In this document: one piece after another, positions 7,765-17,907 of the stretch
Layout of the letters: every line of letters begins with the position of its first letter
How positions within the stretch are numbered: position 1 is the first letter of the stretch
NCBI RefSeq assembly: GCF_002282855.1
Contig: NZ_NRIR01000001.1
Span: 496,001 to 560,000, forward strand
Reading direction: 5' to 3'
Length of the DNA: 64,000 nucleotides
Source: Paraferrimonas sedimenticola
Lineage (GTDB): Bacteria > Pseudomonadota > Gammaproteobacteria > Enterobacterales > Shewanellaceae
Position numbers and translations under genes: made by a program
Notes under the pieces: model-generated
The model's input: the letters and a program-made list of their open reading frames with translations, nothing else
Databases searched by the model: none
What the model was told of the DNA's origin: nothing

Positions 7765-9984
7765 GTGAAAAAACCTCTTTTATGTTCTCTTTTGGTGCTA
7801 GCAAACAGCGCCGCAGCCCAAAGCCCTGCACTACATGAGATAGCTCTACAAGAGAATGCGCTTCAAAAGAGTGCGGCTCAGCAAACAGCCCCAAAAACGA
7901 GTGTGCTTCAACAAAATGCTCCTCAGGAATCTACAACTCAAACGCCAGCCATCAACACACAGATTGAAATCATCGAAATCAAAGGCATAAGACTGCCCTA
8001 TCGCGGTAATGTCAGACTGTTTGATACACCCCAAGCGGTGGACACCATCGACGCCGAGTTGCTTGAGAACCAAGGCATCACCCGCTTTATACAGGCTTTA
8101 GAGTTCTCCCCCAGCGTGGTGCGCCAAAACAACTCAGGCGGCATGTTCGACAGCTACGCGGTGCGTGGCTTTGCCGGTGATGAGAACAATCCCACCGGCC
8201 ACTTAGTCAACGGTTTTAACGCTCGTGGTTACAGTGGCAATCGCTCCACCGCCAATATCGAAACCATCGAAGTGCTAAAAGGCCCAGGCTCTGCACTGTA
8301 CGGCCAAGGCGAGCCTGGCGGCACAGTCAACATCATCACCAAAAAGCCACAGTTTGAAGAGCAGGGTTACATTCAAGGCACCCTCGGCAGCTTTAACAAA
8401 AAGCAGCTGGAATTTGACTACACCAATGCCGTTCACCAAGACGCAGCGTTTCGAATCAACGGCTCCTACGAAGACTCAGACAGCCATCGCGATAATATTT
8501 TCGTCAAGAGCTTTCACTTGAGCCCGTCGTTTTTGTGGAATATTTCAGACGCCACCAGTTTGAGCTACGAAATGGAAGTGTTGGACTATCGCAAACCGTT
8601 CGACCGCGGTGTGTACGTGCTCAACAACGACTTTGACTCGGTTAACACTCGTGCTTTTTACGGCGATATACGAGACGGTGCCAATCGGGTGCAAGCCCTA
8701 GGCCACCAGCTACAGCTGAATCATCAGCTCAATAGCCAATGGCATTTGCTGACAGGCCTAGCCATGCGCGAATCGTCATTGCAAGGCAAGTCATCGGACA
8801 CCGAATTGTCCGAAGGACGCCAGTTGATCTATACCGATCCGACCAAGCTGTCTCGTCAGCATCGCGAGCGCGATTATCGGGCCAAGGACGTGTCGCTGCG
8901 CGCTGAGCTAAGCGGCGACTGGGAAATTGCCAATATCAATCACAACTTGTTGTTTGGACTGGATTATTACCACTTCAATCTGGACACAGATTACCGCGTG
9001 TGGCGCACGGCTTGGGGTTCAGGCGACCCGACCTACAGCATTGACCCGAATAACCCTGACTACACTCAGCCACAACCTGAGACTTCGCCCAAAACCTTAA
9101 GCGCTGAAAAGCAAAAAGGGCTGGGCTTATACGCCCAAGACCTACTAGAGCTCACCGACAACGCCAAACTGTTACTAGGTTTTCGCGTCGATAACTTTGA
9201 GCAAGAGATCCACAATTTGCTCAGCCAGGAAACTCAGGTGCAAAAGCAAACCGAGCTAACCCCGAGAGTCGGTTTTGTTTATGACGTGCAAGAGGGGGTC
9301 AACCTTTACACCAGCTATTCCAAAGGCTTTAGACCCAATCCCGGGCTCGATGCCAACCGCAACGCCTTTGACCCAGAAAAAAGTCAGTCGTTCGAGGTAG
9401 GCGCTAAGTGGCAAGACCTAGCGCAACGCTTCTCAGGTAGTATCGCCCTGTACGATGCTAACAAGACCAATATGCTCACCTCCGATCCAGAGACTGGCTT
9501 TTCGGCCACTTTGGGCGAGGTCACCAGCCAAGGCCTAGAGTTCCAGCTGGTCACAGAAATCACCGATACCACCGACGTCGAGCTGGCCTATGCCTATACC
9601 GATGCCAAAACCGCCAAGGATGTGATTGACTCTGAGTGGGGTGTGCCAATCCCAAAAGGTTCGCGCCTGATTAACGTGGCCAAGCACTCGGGCCACCTGT
9701 CACTGCGCCACTATCGCGACATCCTCGGTAAACAGGTCTATTTGGGTAGCACTATTCAGTACGTGGGCGATCGCTTAGGTGAAACCGCCGATCCGAGTTA
9801 CATATTGCCGGCTTACACTCTGGTCAATTTGTCAGCTGTGGTGAATTTAAGCGATCGATTGGTGGCCAAGCTGCACGTCAATAACCTGCTTAACCAAAGA
9901 TACTTCGTTAATTCCTATCACAAACTTTGGACCATGCCAGGCGAGCCAATCAACATTCATGCGACTGTGAAGTATCAGTTCTGA
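7765..9984 (+). CDS. TonB-dependent siderophore receptor, paralogue A
   Basis: Outer-membrane ferric-siderophore receptor (TIGR01783/FhuE-type), importing iron chelates with energy from TonB-ExbBD. I chose GTG at 7765, preceded by GAAGGG. It aligns with the GTG and GAAGGGAAG leader of paralogue B and gives a clean signal peptide (KKPLLCSLLVLANSAAAQ); an in-frame ATG at 7723 would add 14 residues before it. Plug motifs include DTPQAVDTI, YAVRGFAGDEN and VLKGPGSALYGQGEPGGTVN. The barrel ends in HATVKYQF with a terminal Phe. Unlike paralogue B, it has about 35 extra Gln/Ala-rich residues after the signal peptide, encoded by a degenerate 15-bp repeat. It is highly similar to the next gene throughout, indicating tandem duplication. 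Confidence 0.92.
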   Translation: MKKPLLCSLLVLANSAAAQSPALHEIALQENALQKSAAQQTAPKTSVLQQNAPQESTTQTPAINTQIEIIEIKGIRLPYRGNVRLFDTPQAVDTIDAELLENQGITRFIQALEFSPSVVRQNNSGGMFDSYAVRGFAGDENNPTGHLVNGFNARGYSGNRSTANIETIEVLKGPGSALYGQGEPGGTVNIITKKPQFEEQGYIQGTLGSFNKKQLEFDYTNAVHQDAAFRINGSYEDSDSHRDNIFVKSFHLSPSFLWNISDATSLSYEMEVLDYRKPFDRGVYVLNNDFDSVNTRAFYGDIRDGANRVQALGHQLQLNHQLNSQWHLLTGLAMRESSLQGKSSDTELSEGRQLIYTDPTKLSRQHRERDYRAKDVSLRAELSGDWEIANINHNLLFGLDYYHFNLDTDYRVWRTAWGSGDPTYSIDPNNPDYTQPQPETSPKTLSAEKQKGLGLYAQDLLELTDNAKLLLGFRVDNFEQEIHNLLSQETQVQKQTELTPRVGFVYDVQEGVNLYTSYSKGFRPNPGLDANRNAFDPEKSQSFEVGAKWQDLAQRFSGSIALYDANKTNMLTSDPETGFSATLGEVTSQGLEFQLVTEITDTTDVELAYAYTDAKTAKDVIDSEWGVPIPKGSRLINVAKHSGHLSLRHYRDILGKQVYLGSTIQYVGDRLGETADPSYILPAYTLVNLSAVVNLSDRLVAKLHVNNLLNQRYFVNSYHKLWTMPGEPINIHATVKYQF
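7831..7935 (+). repeat. Degenerate 15-bp tandem repeat inside receptor A
   Basis: Seven successive 15-bp units (for example CTACAAGAGAATGCG, CTTCAAAAGAGTGCG, CTTCAACAAAATGCT) encode a run of five-residue LQxNA-like units just after the signal peptide. The repeat is absent from the neighbouring paralogue. Confidence 0.7.
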
Positions 9985-10326
9985 TGGCTTCGCACTGCAT
10001 TTAAGACAGAGCATTGCAAGCTGTGCAGAGCAAAAACGATAAGTGGTGCCGCGCTCGCTCATATCCTTAGCAGGTGAGCGTCCACTTATCTAAACGCCAA
10101 CTCGAACACCAGCAAAACCCAATTCACGCAGGCGCAACTTATGTTGCAAAACATGAGATGTGCGCCCGTAAAACCGACCCCAAACACTCAATGTAGCGCA
10201 CGATTTTCAAACAAATCAGCCACTATTTTTCCTAAAAACAATCTGCATTAGCAAAAGCCATTACTGCGCTGTAACCTCTCCCTTTATTTTTTTGACCACA
10301 CTTTTAGACCACATGAAGGGAAGTAC
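9985..10326 (+). other. Noncoding region between the two siderophore receptors
   Basis: No gene is seen. It should hold the terminator of receptor A and the promoter of receptor B. I looked for a Fur box (GATAATGATAATCATTATC-like) and found no convincing match. The leader just before receptor B (GAAGGGAAG) matches that of receptor A. Confidence 0.5.
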
Positions 10327-12441
10327 GTGAAAAAGCATCTTTTATGTTCACTGTTAGTCCTCTCTAATGGTGCGTTTGCACAAGACAGTGCCGAACCAAC
10401 TGCGCCAAGCAACGCAGATATCGAACGAATTGAAGTTAGAAAAAACTGGCAGCCTTACCGTGGCAACGTGCCGCTTATCGACACCCCGCAAGCGGTAGAT
10501 ACCATCAGCGCTGACCTGCTAGAGAACGAAGGCATCACTCGCTTTATGGAAGCCTTGGATTTCTCTCCTGCGGTTGTCCGACAAAACAACTCGGGCGGTA
10601 TGTTCGACAGCTATGCGGTACGCGGTTTCTCCGGTGATGAGAACAACCCAACCGGCTACCTAGTCAATGGCTTTAACTCTCGCGGTTACAACGGTAACCG
10701 CAACACCGCCAACATCGAATCCATAGAGGTGATGAAAGGCCCAGGCTCAGCTCTGTACGGCCAAGGCGAGCCTGGCGGCACCATCAACATCATCACCAAA
10801 AAGCCTCAGTTCATTGAGCAAGGCTACATTCAGGGCACACTCGGCAGTTTCGATAAAAAGCAGCTGGAGTTTGACTACACCAATGCAGTCAATAAAGACT
10901 CGGCGTTTCGGATTAACGGCTCGTACGAAGACTCAAACACCCATCGCGACCACGTCTTTATCAAGAGCTTTCACTTAAGCCCGTCGTTCCTTTGGAACAT
11001 TTCAGAGGCCACCAGTTTGAGCTATGAGATGGAAGTGTTGGATCAGCGCAAACCGCTAGACCGTGGTGTATACGTGCTTAACAACGACTTTGACTCGGTG
11101 AAAACCAACGCCTTTTACGGCGATATTCGCGACGGTGCTCATCAGGTTAAAGCCCTAGGCCACCAGCTGCAGTTAAACCATCAGCTTAACAGCCAATGGC
11201 ACGTGCTAACCGGTTTGGCTTATCGCGACTCATCGTTTGTGGGCCAGTCTTCCGACGCCGAGCTATCCGACGGTCGTCAGCTGATCTACACAGATCCGAC
11301 TAAGCTATCTCGTCAGCGGCGTGAGCGCGACTATCAAGCTAGCGACTTTTCGGCGCGCGCCGAGCTGAGTGGCGACTTTGATATCGCAAGCATCAAAAAC
11401 AATCTGTTGCTTGGTGTGGATTACTACAACTTCAAGCTAGATACCGATTATCGCGTTTGGCGCACCGCTTGGGGCTCGGGCGATCCGACCTACAGCATTG
11501 ACCCGAATAACCCTGACTACACTCAGCCTCGTCCAGAGACCTCGCCAAAGACTCTGACCTCTGAAAAGCAAAATGGTCTGGGGCTGTACGCGCAAGACAT
11601 TCTTGAGCTAACCGAGAAGTCTAAATTGCTAGTAGGGTTTCGCTTAGACCACTTCAAGCAAGAGATTCTCAACAAGCTCAACAACGAGACTCAGGTGCAA
11701 AAGCAAACCGAAGTGACCCCACGAGTGGGTTATGTTTACGATGTGCATGACAAGGTCAACCTGTACACCAGTTACTCTAAGGGATTCCGTCCTAACCCAG
11801 GTCTAGACTCCGACCGCAAGGCGTTTGAGCCAGAGAAAACCACCTCGTTTGAAGTGGGTGCCAAGTGGCAAAACATCGCCCAGCGCTTCTCGGGCAGCGT
11901 GGCTTTATACGACGCTGAAAAGACCAACATGCTCACCGCCGAGCCTGACACTGGCCTGTCGGCCACCTTGGGCAAAGTCACCAGTCAAGGTCTTGAGTTC
12001 CAGTTGAACACTGAAGTCAGCGAGAACACCGACGTCGAACTGGCCTACGCCTATACCGACGCCAAAACCGCTAACGATGTGATCAACTCAGATTGGGGTG
12101 TGCCAATTCCTAAAGGCTCCCGACTGATTAACGTGGCCAAGCACTCGGGTCACCTGTCTCTGCGCCACTATCGCGACATCATGGGCAAAGAGGTCTACCT
12201 AGGTGCCACGGTGAAGTACATGGGTGACCGTTTAGGCGAAACCACAGATCCCAACTACATTTTGCCAGCTTACACTCTGGTGAATTTGTCGGCGGCGATT
12301 GATTTGAGCGAACGTATGGTGGCCAAGCTTCATGTGAATAACCTACTGAACGAAAAGTACTTCGCCAGTTCCTATCACAAGCTATGGACCATGCCAGGTG
12401 AGCCAATCAACTTCCACGCGACTGTGAAGTATCAGTTCTAA
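10327..12441 (+). CDS. TonB-dependent siderophore receptor, paralogue B
   Basis: A 704-residue TonB-dependent ferric-siderophore receptor, a close paralogue of the gene at 7765. It starts with GTG after ATGAAGGGAAG; the signal peptide is KKHLLCSLLVLSNGAFA. The plug carries DTPQAVDTI, YAVRGFSGDEN and VMKGPGSALYGQGEPGGT; the barrel ends HATVKYQF. Much of the barrel is the same in both copies (for example WRTAWGSGDPTYSIDPNN), while some likely loop residues differ, as expected if the two copies recognise related but not identical chelates. It is followed by a terminator at 12479. Iron regulation is likely from the family, but no Fur box was identified. Confidence 0.92.
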   Translation: MKKHLLCSLLVLSNGAFAQDSAEPTAPSNADIERIEVRKNWQPYRGNVPLIDTPQAVDTISADLLENEGITRFMEALDFSPAVVRQNNSGGMFDSYAVRGFSGDENNPTGYLVNGFNSRGYNGNRNTANIESIEVMKGPGSALYGQGEPGGTINIITKKPQFIEQGYIQGTLGSFDKKQLEFDYTNAVNKDSAFRINGSYEDSNTHRDHVFIKSFHLSPSFLWNISEATSLSYEMEVLDQRKPLDRGVYVLNNDFDSVKTNAFYGDIRDGAHQVKALGHQLQLNHQLNSQWHVLTGLAYRDSSFVGQSSDAELSDGRQLIYTDPTKLSRQRRERDYQASDFSARAELSGDFDIASIKNNLLLGVDYYNFKLDTDYRVWRTAWGSGDPTYSIDPNNPDYTQPRPETSPKTLTSEKQNGLGLYAQDILELTEKSKLLVGFRLDHFKQEILNKLNNETQVQKQTEVTPRVGYVYDVHDKVNLYTSYSKGFRPNPGLDSDRKAFEPEKTTSFEVGAKWQNIAQRFSGSVALYDAEKTNMLTAEPDTGLSATLGKVTSQGLEFQLNTEVSENTDVELAYAYTDAKTANDVINSDWGVPIPKGSRLINVAKHSGHLSLRHYRDIMGKEVYLGATVKYMGDRLGETTDPNYILPAYTLVNLSAAIDLSERMVAKLHVNNLLNEKYFASSYHKLWTMPGEPINFHATVKYQF

Positions 12442-12478
12442 TGGTGTAACCTAGCGCTCTGCTTTTGATGTAAATAAC

Positions 12479-12508
12479 GGCCTGAGCAACTTGCTCGGGC
12501 CTTTGTTT
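12479..12508 (+). terminator. Rho-independent terminator after receptor B
   Basis: The hairpin GGCCTGAGCA...TGCTCGGGCC has a 10-bp stem with one G-T pair and is followed by TTTGTTT, 38 bp after the stop codon. Confidence 0.8.
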
Positions 12509-12537
12509 AAAGTGGTAGCAAACAATAGTGGTACTGA

Positions 12538-13692
12538 ATGACAATGAATGATTTGCAACACCTGAAAAATCGCGTCGCTTCTATCGATATTCTGCGCGGC
12601 TTGGTCATCTTACTCATGCTAGTAGACCATGTTCGAGAGCGGGTGTTTTTGCATCATCAAGTCGGCGACCCTATGGTTATCGACGAAACCAGCTCGGCTT
12701 TGTTTTTCACCCGTTTTTGCGCCCACTTTTGCGCCCCTGTGTTTATCTTCTTAGCCGGTGCCAGCGCATGGCTTTACGCCAACCCCAGCAAAGGGCCGAC
12801 GCGAGATGCCAGCCATTTCTTGTTCACCCGCGGTTTGTTCATCATCGCACTGGAAGTCACTCTAGTTAACTTCTCTTGGTTTGGTGCCTATAACACCCTG
12901 TATTTGCAAGTGATGTGGGCCATCGGTCTTTCGATGATAAGCCTGTCTTTGTTGGTAAAACTGCCGCACAAGGTCGTTGGAGCGCTAGGCATCGCCATTA
13001 TTTTTGGCCACAACGCGCTGGACTTTATTAACTTTGCGCCCGGTGAATGGGGCTACTCGGCCTGGACCATATTGCACGACCGTGGCTTTTTATATTCAGG
13101 CGAGAACTTCGGAGTCAAAGTCTCTTACCCCACCCTGCCGTGGATTGGCGTGATTTGTTTGGGCTTCTTTTTGGCACCCATATTTTCGTCCAAGGTCAGC
13201 CGCGAGGAGCGCATTGGCAAGTTGCTGCGCTTAGGTGCCTTTAGCTTGGCCGCCTTAGTAGTGATACGCTTGCTTAACGGTTACGGCGAGCCGGTGCCAT
13301 GGGCCAGCTACGACAGTGCTTTACTGACCTTGCAGTCGTTTATCAATTTCACCAAGTACCCGCCATCGCTCGACTTCTTACTAATAACCTTAGGCGTGGC
13401 CTTTATCGTGCTGGCACTGCTTGAGAAGTACAACCCGCGTAAGCTGCACTTCTTGCGTCATTTCGGCTCGGCGCCGCTGTTCTTCTACGTGGTACATCTG
13501 TATCTGCTACTGGCCATTTATCTGGTGTTGGTCAGCATTTACGGCACCAACAAGGGCATTTATTTTGGTGTGGATGAAGTGTGGCAGGTTTGGGCAATGT
13601 CGATTGTGCTAGCCGGCGTCTTGTATCTACCGACTAAGTGCTTTTCTCATTACAAAAAGACCAGCCAGCGAGCTTGGGTGAAGTATCTTTAA
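12538..13692 (+). CDS. DUF1624 / HGSNAT-like acyltransferase membrane protein
   Basis: A 384-residue polytopic inner-membrane protein. The N-terminal signature SIDILRGLVILLMLVDHVRE is the PF07786 (heparan-alpha-glucosaminide N-acetyltransferase catalytic domain / DUF1624) motif, where the R-G and the downstream D-H are conserved. About ten hydrophobic helices follow. The likely role is transmembrane transfer of an acyl group to a sugar or other acceptor, but bacterial substrates are unknown. Three ATGs occur within 12 bases of the start and I used the first. The gene stands alone after a terminator and before rimO. Confidence 0.85.
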   Translation: MTMNDLQHLKNRVASIDILRGLVILLMLVDHVRERVFLHHQVGDPMVIDETSSALFFTRFCAHFCAPVFIFLAGASAWLYANPSKGPTRDASHFLFTRGLFIIALEVTLVNFSWFGAYNTLYLQVMWAIGLSMISLSLLVKLPHKVVGALGIAIIFGHNALDFINFAPGEWGYSAWTILHDRGFLYSGENFGVKVSYPTLPWIGVICLGFFLAPIFSSKVSREERIGKLLRLGAFSLAALVVIRLLNGYGEPVPWASYDSALLTLQSFINFTKYPPSLDFLLITLGVAFIVLALLEKYNPRKLHFLRHFGSAPLFFYVVHLYLLLAIYLVLVSIYGTNKGIYFGVDEVWQVWAMSIVLAGVLYLPTKCFSHYKKTSQRAWVKYL

Positions 13693-13824
13693 AATTCGGG
13701 CACAAGTGAATTAACGCTTTGCTAAAACACACAGTGCAGCCCCAATTGCCCCTGCAGCCCATCGCGCTTTGCTATATAATCCGCCAATTGCAAAACGCGA
13801 TGGTAGTCACACAGTCGGGGCCCT

Positions 13825-15264
13825 ATGTCAGTTAATACCTTTGATCCTAGCAAAACCACAACTCTAAAAACCGCTGAGAAACAACTCAGTAGCGGTGATT
13901 TTGCCAATGGCGAAAAGCCTAGCGGCAATCGCATCGGCTTTGTGTCGCTGGGCTGCCCAAAGAACCTAGTGGACAGTGAGCGCATCCTGACTCAGCTGCG
14001 CACCGAGGGCTACGACGTAGTAAATACTTACCAAGGCGCTGACCTGGTTATCGTTAACACCTGTGGATTTATCGACTCAGCGGTTCAAGAATCTCTAGAT
14101 ACCATTGGCGAAGCGCTGGCGCAAAACGGCAAGGTGCTGGTCACCGGTTGTCTTGGCGCCAAAGAAGACGAGATTCGCGAAGTGCACCCAAGTGTATTGG
14201 GGATAACCGGCCCGCACGCCTACGAGATGGTGCTTGAGCAAGTTCACCAGTTGTTGCCAAAGCCTGAGCACAACCCGCTGGAGAGCCTAATTCCGGATCA
14301 CGGCGTTAAGCTGACCCCACGTCACTACGCTTACCTAAAGATTTCTGAGGGCTGCAACAACCGCTGTACCTTCTGCATCATTCCTGCCCTGCGCGGCGAC
14401 CTAGTGTCTCGCCCGATTGGCGAAGTGCTCGATGAAGCTAAGCGTCTAGTTAACGCCGGTGTGAAAGAGCTATTGGTTATCAGCCAAGACACCTCGGCTT
14501 ATGGCGTGGATACCAAATTCCGCACCGGTTTTTGGGACGGTATGCCGGTGAAAACCCGCATGACCGAATTGTGCCAGGAGCTTGCCAAGCTAGGTGCTTG
14601 GGTGCGTTTGCACTATGTGTACCCCTACCCGCACGTGGACGAAGTGATCCCACTGATGGCCGAAGGCAAAGTGCTGCCGTACTTGGATATTCCATTCCAA
14701 CACGCCAGCCCGCGTATTTTGAAAGCCATGAAGCGTCCGGGCAAAGCCGAGCGCACCCTTGAGCAAATTAAGAAGTGGCGTGAGATCTGCCCTGACTTGG
14801 TGATCCGTTCAACCTTTATCGTCGGTTTCCCAGGCGAAACCGAAGAAGACTTCCAACTGCTACTCGACTGGCTCGAAGAAGCACAAATCGACCGTATTGG
14901 TGCCTTTAAGTACTCTCCGGTGGAAGGTGCCAAAGCCAACGAACTGGCAGAGCTGACCCCAGAAGACGTGATGGAAGACAGATACCAGCGCTTCATGGAA
15001 GTAGCGGCACGTATTTCATCCGAGCGTCTGCAAGCCCGCGTGGGCAGCGAAATGCGCGTGATCATCGATGAGGTGAACGACGAGGGTGCGATTGCTCGCG
15101 GTTACACCGATGCACCAGAGGTGGACGGTAAAATTGTACTCGGCGGCGAGTTTGACGTGAAGCCTGGGCAAATGGTGTGGGCATCGATTGAGTTTGCCAA
15201 CGACTACGATTTGTTTGGCACCATTGTGCGCGATGACAATGGTGAGATTGAAGAACTGGGTTAA
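13825..15264 (+). CDS. rimO: Ribosomal protein uS12 methylthiotransferase RimO
   Basis: Radical-SAM enzyme that adds a beta-methylthio group to the conserved aspartate of ribosomal protein S12. The N-terminal UPF0004 domain has the cluster cysteines ([27 protein letters not shown]). The radical-SAM core has [11 protein letters not shown] (CxxxCxxC). The C-terminal TRAM domain lies around residues 405-475. SLGCPKN and the overall length (479) fit RimO rather than MiaB. About 30 N-terminal residues precede the conserved region, somewhat more than in E. coli (441 aa). It is probably monocistronic and ends in a terminator shared with the convergent gene. Confidence 0.95.
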   Translation: MSVNTFDPSKTTTLKTAEKQLSSGDFANGEKPSGNRIGFVSLGCPKNLVDSERILTQLRTEGYDVVNTYQGADLVIVNTCGFIDSAVQESLDTIGEALAQNGKVLVTGCLGAKEDEIREVHPSVLGITGPHAYEMVLEQVHQLLPKPEHNPLESLIPDHGVKLTPRHYAYLKISEGCNNRCTFCIIPALRGDLVSRPIGEVLDEAKRLVNAGVKELLVISQDTSAYGVDTKFRTGFWDGMPVKTRMTELCQELAKLGAWVRLHYVYPYPHVDEVIPLMAEGKVLPYLDIPFQHASPRILKAMKRPGKAERTLEQIKKWREICPDLVIRSTFIVGFPGETEEDFQLLLDWLEEAQIDRIGAFKYSPVEGAKANELAELTPEDVMEDRYQRFMEVAARISSERLQARVGSEMRVIIDEVNDEGAIARGYTDAPEVDGKIVLGGEFDVKPGQMVWASIEFANDYDLFGTIVRDDNGEIEELG

Positions 15265-15290
15265 ACTCCTCTTCAAACGTTAATAAAATC

Positions 15291-15314
15291 AAAGCCGGCG
15301 CTAACGCCGGCTTT
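15291..15314. terminator. Bidirectional terminator between rimO and the DUF11-like gene
   Basis: AAAGCCGGCG-CTA-ACGCCGGCTTT forms a compact GC-rich hairpin flanked by A and T residues, placed between two convergent genes. Confidence 0.85.
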
Positions 15315-15333
15315 GTTCATTTTGGCAACAGTG

Positions 15334-17907
15334 TTAAGGCTCTACGGTGACGTAAGTGGCCGATACCACTTGATTGTCTGTAGAGGAACTACCGTCATCC
15401 ACTTTCTCTTTAACTATCACTTTTATCTCTGGCTCTGAGTCCACAGCCAAGAATGCAATATTACCGTTATCATAGCCTGGGAAGACTTTTACATGCAGGC
15501 TACAGTAAACTGTCTCACCTGGGGCTATATCGGGCCCGTTGGTTTCATCGGTGAGGTCATAGCAATTGTAAAGCTTACTGTTAACCTCATCGCCGTAGTC
15601 GGCAAAACCTGTGTCTTCGGTTTCAACCAGATAGAAATTGGCTTTTTCTAAACCGTCTTGCAATTCGACACCTTCAATTAGGAAGCTATCTACTCGTAGG
15701 GTATCGACTCCTGTATTGGTGATTTCAAAGAAAGCGGTAATCTTACTGGCAAAGGCAAGGTCAATAGATGGTTCTACATCTTCAAAGGTGACCACTTCAT
15801 TGTCGTCATCCTGTTCTTTCGCACCGTCGGCATCCATTCCGAAAATCTCTGCCGTATTTTCATAGACATCATGCGCATCGCCCTGAAGTTTAAGGGTAAC
15901 TACACACGAGGCCCAATCGCCGGGGAAGAGTTTTACTCCGTTACCCAAGGCCAGCTTTGGAGTTATTGTTATACCGTTGATGGTATCCACCATACACTGA
16001 GGGGTTAAATCTGAGGTTATTGTTTCCACTGTGTCCTCAAGTTTATTGAAAATCACATAATCGACCCCGCTCGCAGCGACTTCAAACTTAAAGGTGTACT
16101 CGACGTCTCTGAACAAATCCGGATCATCACCGGTTTCGCCAACTTTGGTTGGATTGGCGGTCTTGGTCAAAGTGACTTCTGAAGGCACGTCTGTCACTGT
16201 GATGGTTTGCATCTTGGTATCAGAGTCAGAAGCCGACTCTTTATCGACGACATTAGCGGTAACCGTATTCTTAAACTGCTCGCCAACATTGATGTCCGCT
16301 TGCGCCAGGGTCACAGTGTATTGGCAGGTATAGCTAGTACCTTTTACTAATGCATAATCTGTTGCTGGTGATAGACATCCAGCTGGCGACTCATTTAATG
16401 GACTGGTTCCCGACGGCAAGGTTGGCGCAAACACGTCGCTAAAACTGCTCAGGTAGACGGTCGCATCAGGAGTAACACCCGTGGTTGCGTCAGTCGGCGA
16501 GGTGTTGCTAATAGTGATGTTATAGGTCGCAGTGCCACCTCTTTCCAGAATTTCATCATCACCAGTACCCACACCTGTAGACACCGACTTGGTCACGGTA
16601 ACCTCAGGTTTTAGGTTGGTAATACTTACCGTCTTGCGAGTTGAGCAAACATCACCGTCTGAGCGGGTGTAATTGCTATCGCAAGGCTGGTTGGGGTTAT
16701 CTGACAAAGGATTGCCGTCTTTGTCTTTGAGATTAAATACAACAATGTCACCCAGAGTTTGGGTGCCACCGGTAGGTAGACTCCACTCGGCGACATACAC
16801 CTTAAAGCTACAGGAATAGGTTGCGTCGGGCAGCACCTCGTAGCGGCTGTCGTCACCATCACCATCGGTATTGGGCAAGGCACATGTACTGCTGTCAAAA
16901 TAGATACCCTCGGTAGTCTTATCGACCGTATCCAGTGCGCCCCATACGTCGATGCTATCGTCGTAAACACCGTCATTATTGGCATCTATTACATCGGTAA
17001 TCGAATGAATGTACAGCGGCGCCTTACTGTCGTTCTTGAAGCTGACGTCAACGGTAAATAGGCCACCTGGCTCACTATAAGATGCAGGGCTTACTGCTTT
17101 TGATATCGCAGGGGGATCTGGGCGAATAACCACAGGGATATTGATTTCATTACAGTTACATTTGGACTTGGTATTGGGTATCTGTCCAGGAACATTCGGA
17201 AACGTCGGGGATATCGGGTTACACATATTATCATCTGTATTATCCCATGCCGCACAGTAACTAAAATCCGCTTCTCCATTAAGATCTTTATCACTACAAA
17301 ACATAGTGATGGTTTCATTGAAGTAAGTAACTTCATCACCCTCAATAGACTTATTGATATCTGCGCAAAGATCGCCGTCATAATCGCCAGTAACCTCACC
17401 GTTTATTCCGATCAACAAGCTGCAATAACCCGATTCATCGGTTGGCGGAGTATTCGGATCCGATGGAATTATCCGAGGAAAGGTCGGGTTTTGCACATCT
17501 TGAGGGCTGAAATTGCCATCAGGGATATAGAAAGTGTAATCATAGCGGATCTTGGCATTAGTTCTCACCACCACATCGGCTTGCAAACTAAACACCTCAC
17601 CATCGGTACACTCAACTGGATTTTCGGCATACTGAGGGGTGCCAGCACGAAAACCCTCGTCATTGATTGGAATAACATCCGCAATTTCAATATCTTCTGC
17701 GGTACAGTTCAGTTTCCCCCGATTGTCAGGATTTTGCAGCCAAGCGTCTGCCATACAATAATCCTTTGGAAGTTCTCCCGAGTTTGGAAATCCTGAGTAG
17801 AAACTCCCTCCTTTAGCGCTAGTTGAGACGCCAATCGCTAATGAGCCAATAATCACGCTTAGTGCAAGCGTGTTTACGGCCCGTAATCGCTTGTCGCTGG
17901 TAGTCAT
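15334..17907 (-). CDS. Large secreted protein with DUF11-like repeats
   Basis: A secreted protein of 857 residues. The start at 17907 is preceded by GGAGAAG at good spacing; an upstream ATG at 17943 lacks one. A signal peptide covers about residues 1-32. The N-terminal third is Cys-rich with several Asp-rich, calcium-loop-like stretches (DKDLNGEAD, DANNDGVYDD, DGDGDD). After a KSKCNCNEI segment come Ig-like repeats of DUF11 type (for example VTKSVSTG...GGTATYNITISNTS and VTLTKTANPTKVG). No LPXTG, PEP-CTERM or membrane anchor is obvious at the C-terminus. The function is unknown; an extracellular matrix or surface role fits the domains and the VpsR-like activator encoded divergently. A sigma-54 promoter lies about 80 nt upstream. 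Confidence 0.8.
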   Translation of the reverse strand: MTTSDKRLRAVNTLALSVIIGSLAIGVSTSAKGGSFYSGFPNSGELPKDYCMADAWLQNPDNRGKLNCTAEDIEIADVIPINDEGFRAGTPQYAENPVECTDGEVFSLQADVVVRTNAKIRYDYTFYIPDGNFSPQDVQNPTFPRIIPSDPNTPPTDESGYCSLLIGINGEVTGDYDGDLCADINKSIEGDEVTYFNETITMFCSDKDLNGEADFSYCAAWDNTDDNMCNPISPTFPNVPGQIPNTKSKCNCNEINIPVVIRPDPPAISKAVSPASYSEPGGLFTVDVSFKNDSKAPLYIHSITDVIDANNDGVYDDSIDVWGALDTVDKTTEGIYFDSSTCALPNTDGDGDDSRYEVLPDATYSCSFKVYVAEWSLPTGGTQTLGDIVVFNLKDKDGNPLSDNPNQPCDSNYTRSDGDVCSTRKTVSITNLKPEVTVTKSVSTGVGTGDDEILERGGTATYNITISNTSPTDATTGVTPDATVYLSSFSDVFAPTLPSGTSPLNESPAGCLSPATDYALVKGTSYTCQYTVTLAQADINVGEQFKNTVTANVVDKESASDSDTKMQTITVTDVPSEVTLTKTANPTKVGETGDDPDLFRDVEYTFKFEVAASGVDYVIFNKLEDTVETITSDLTPQCMVDTINGITITPKLALGNGVKLFPGDWASCVVTLKLQGDAHDVYENTAEIFGMDADGAKEQDDDNEVVTFEDVEPSIDLAFASKITAFFEITNTGVDTLRVDSFLIEGVELQDGLEKANFYLVETEDTGFADYGDEVNSKLYNCYDLTDETNGPDIAPGETVYCSLHVKVFPGYDNGNIAFLAVDSEPEIKVIVKEKVDDGSSSTDNQVVSATYVTVEP

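Noticed and set aside
9985-10326. Fur box upstream of the second siderophore receptor
   Set aside because: No stretch matches the 19-bp Fur consensus well enough to report.
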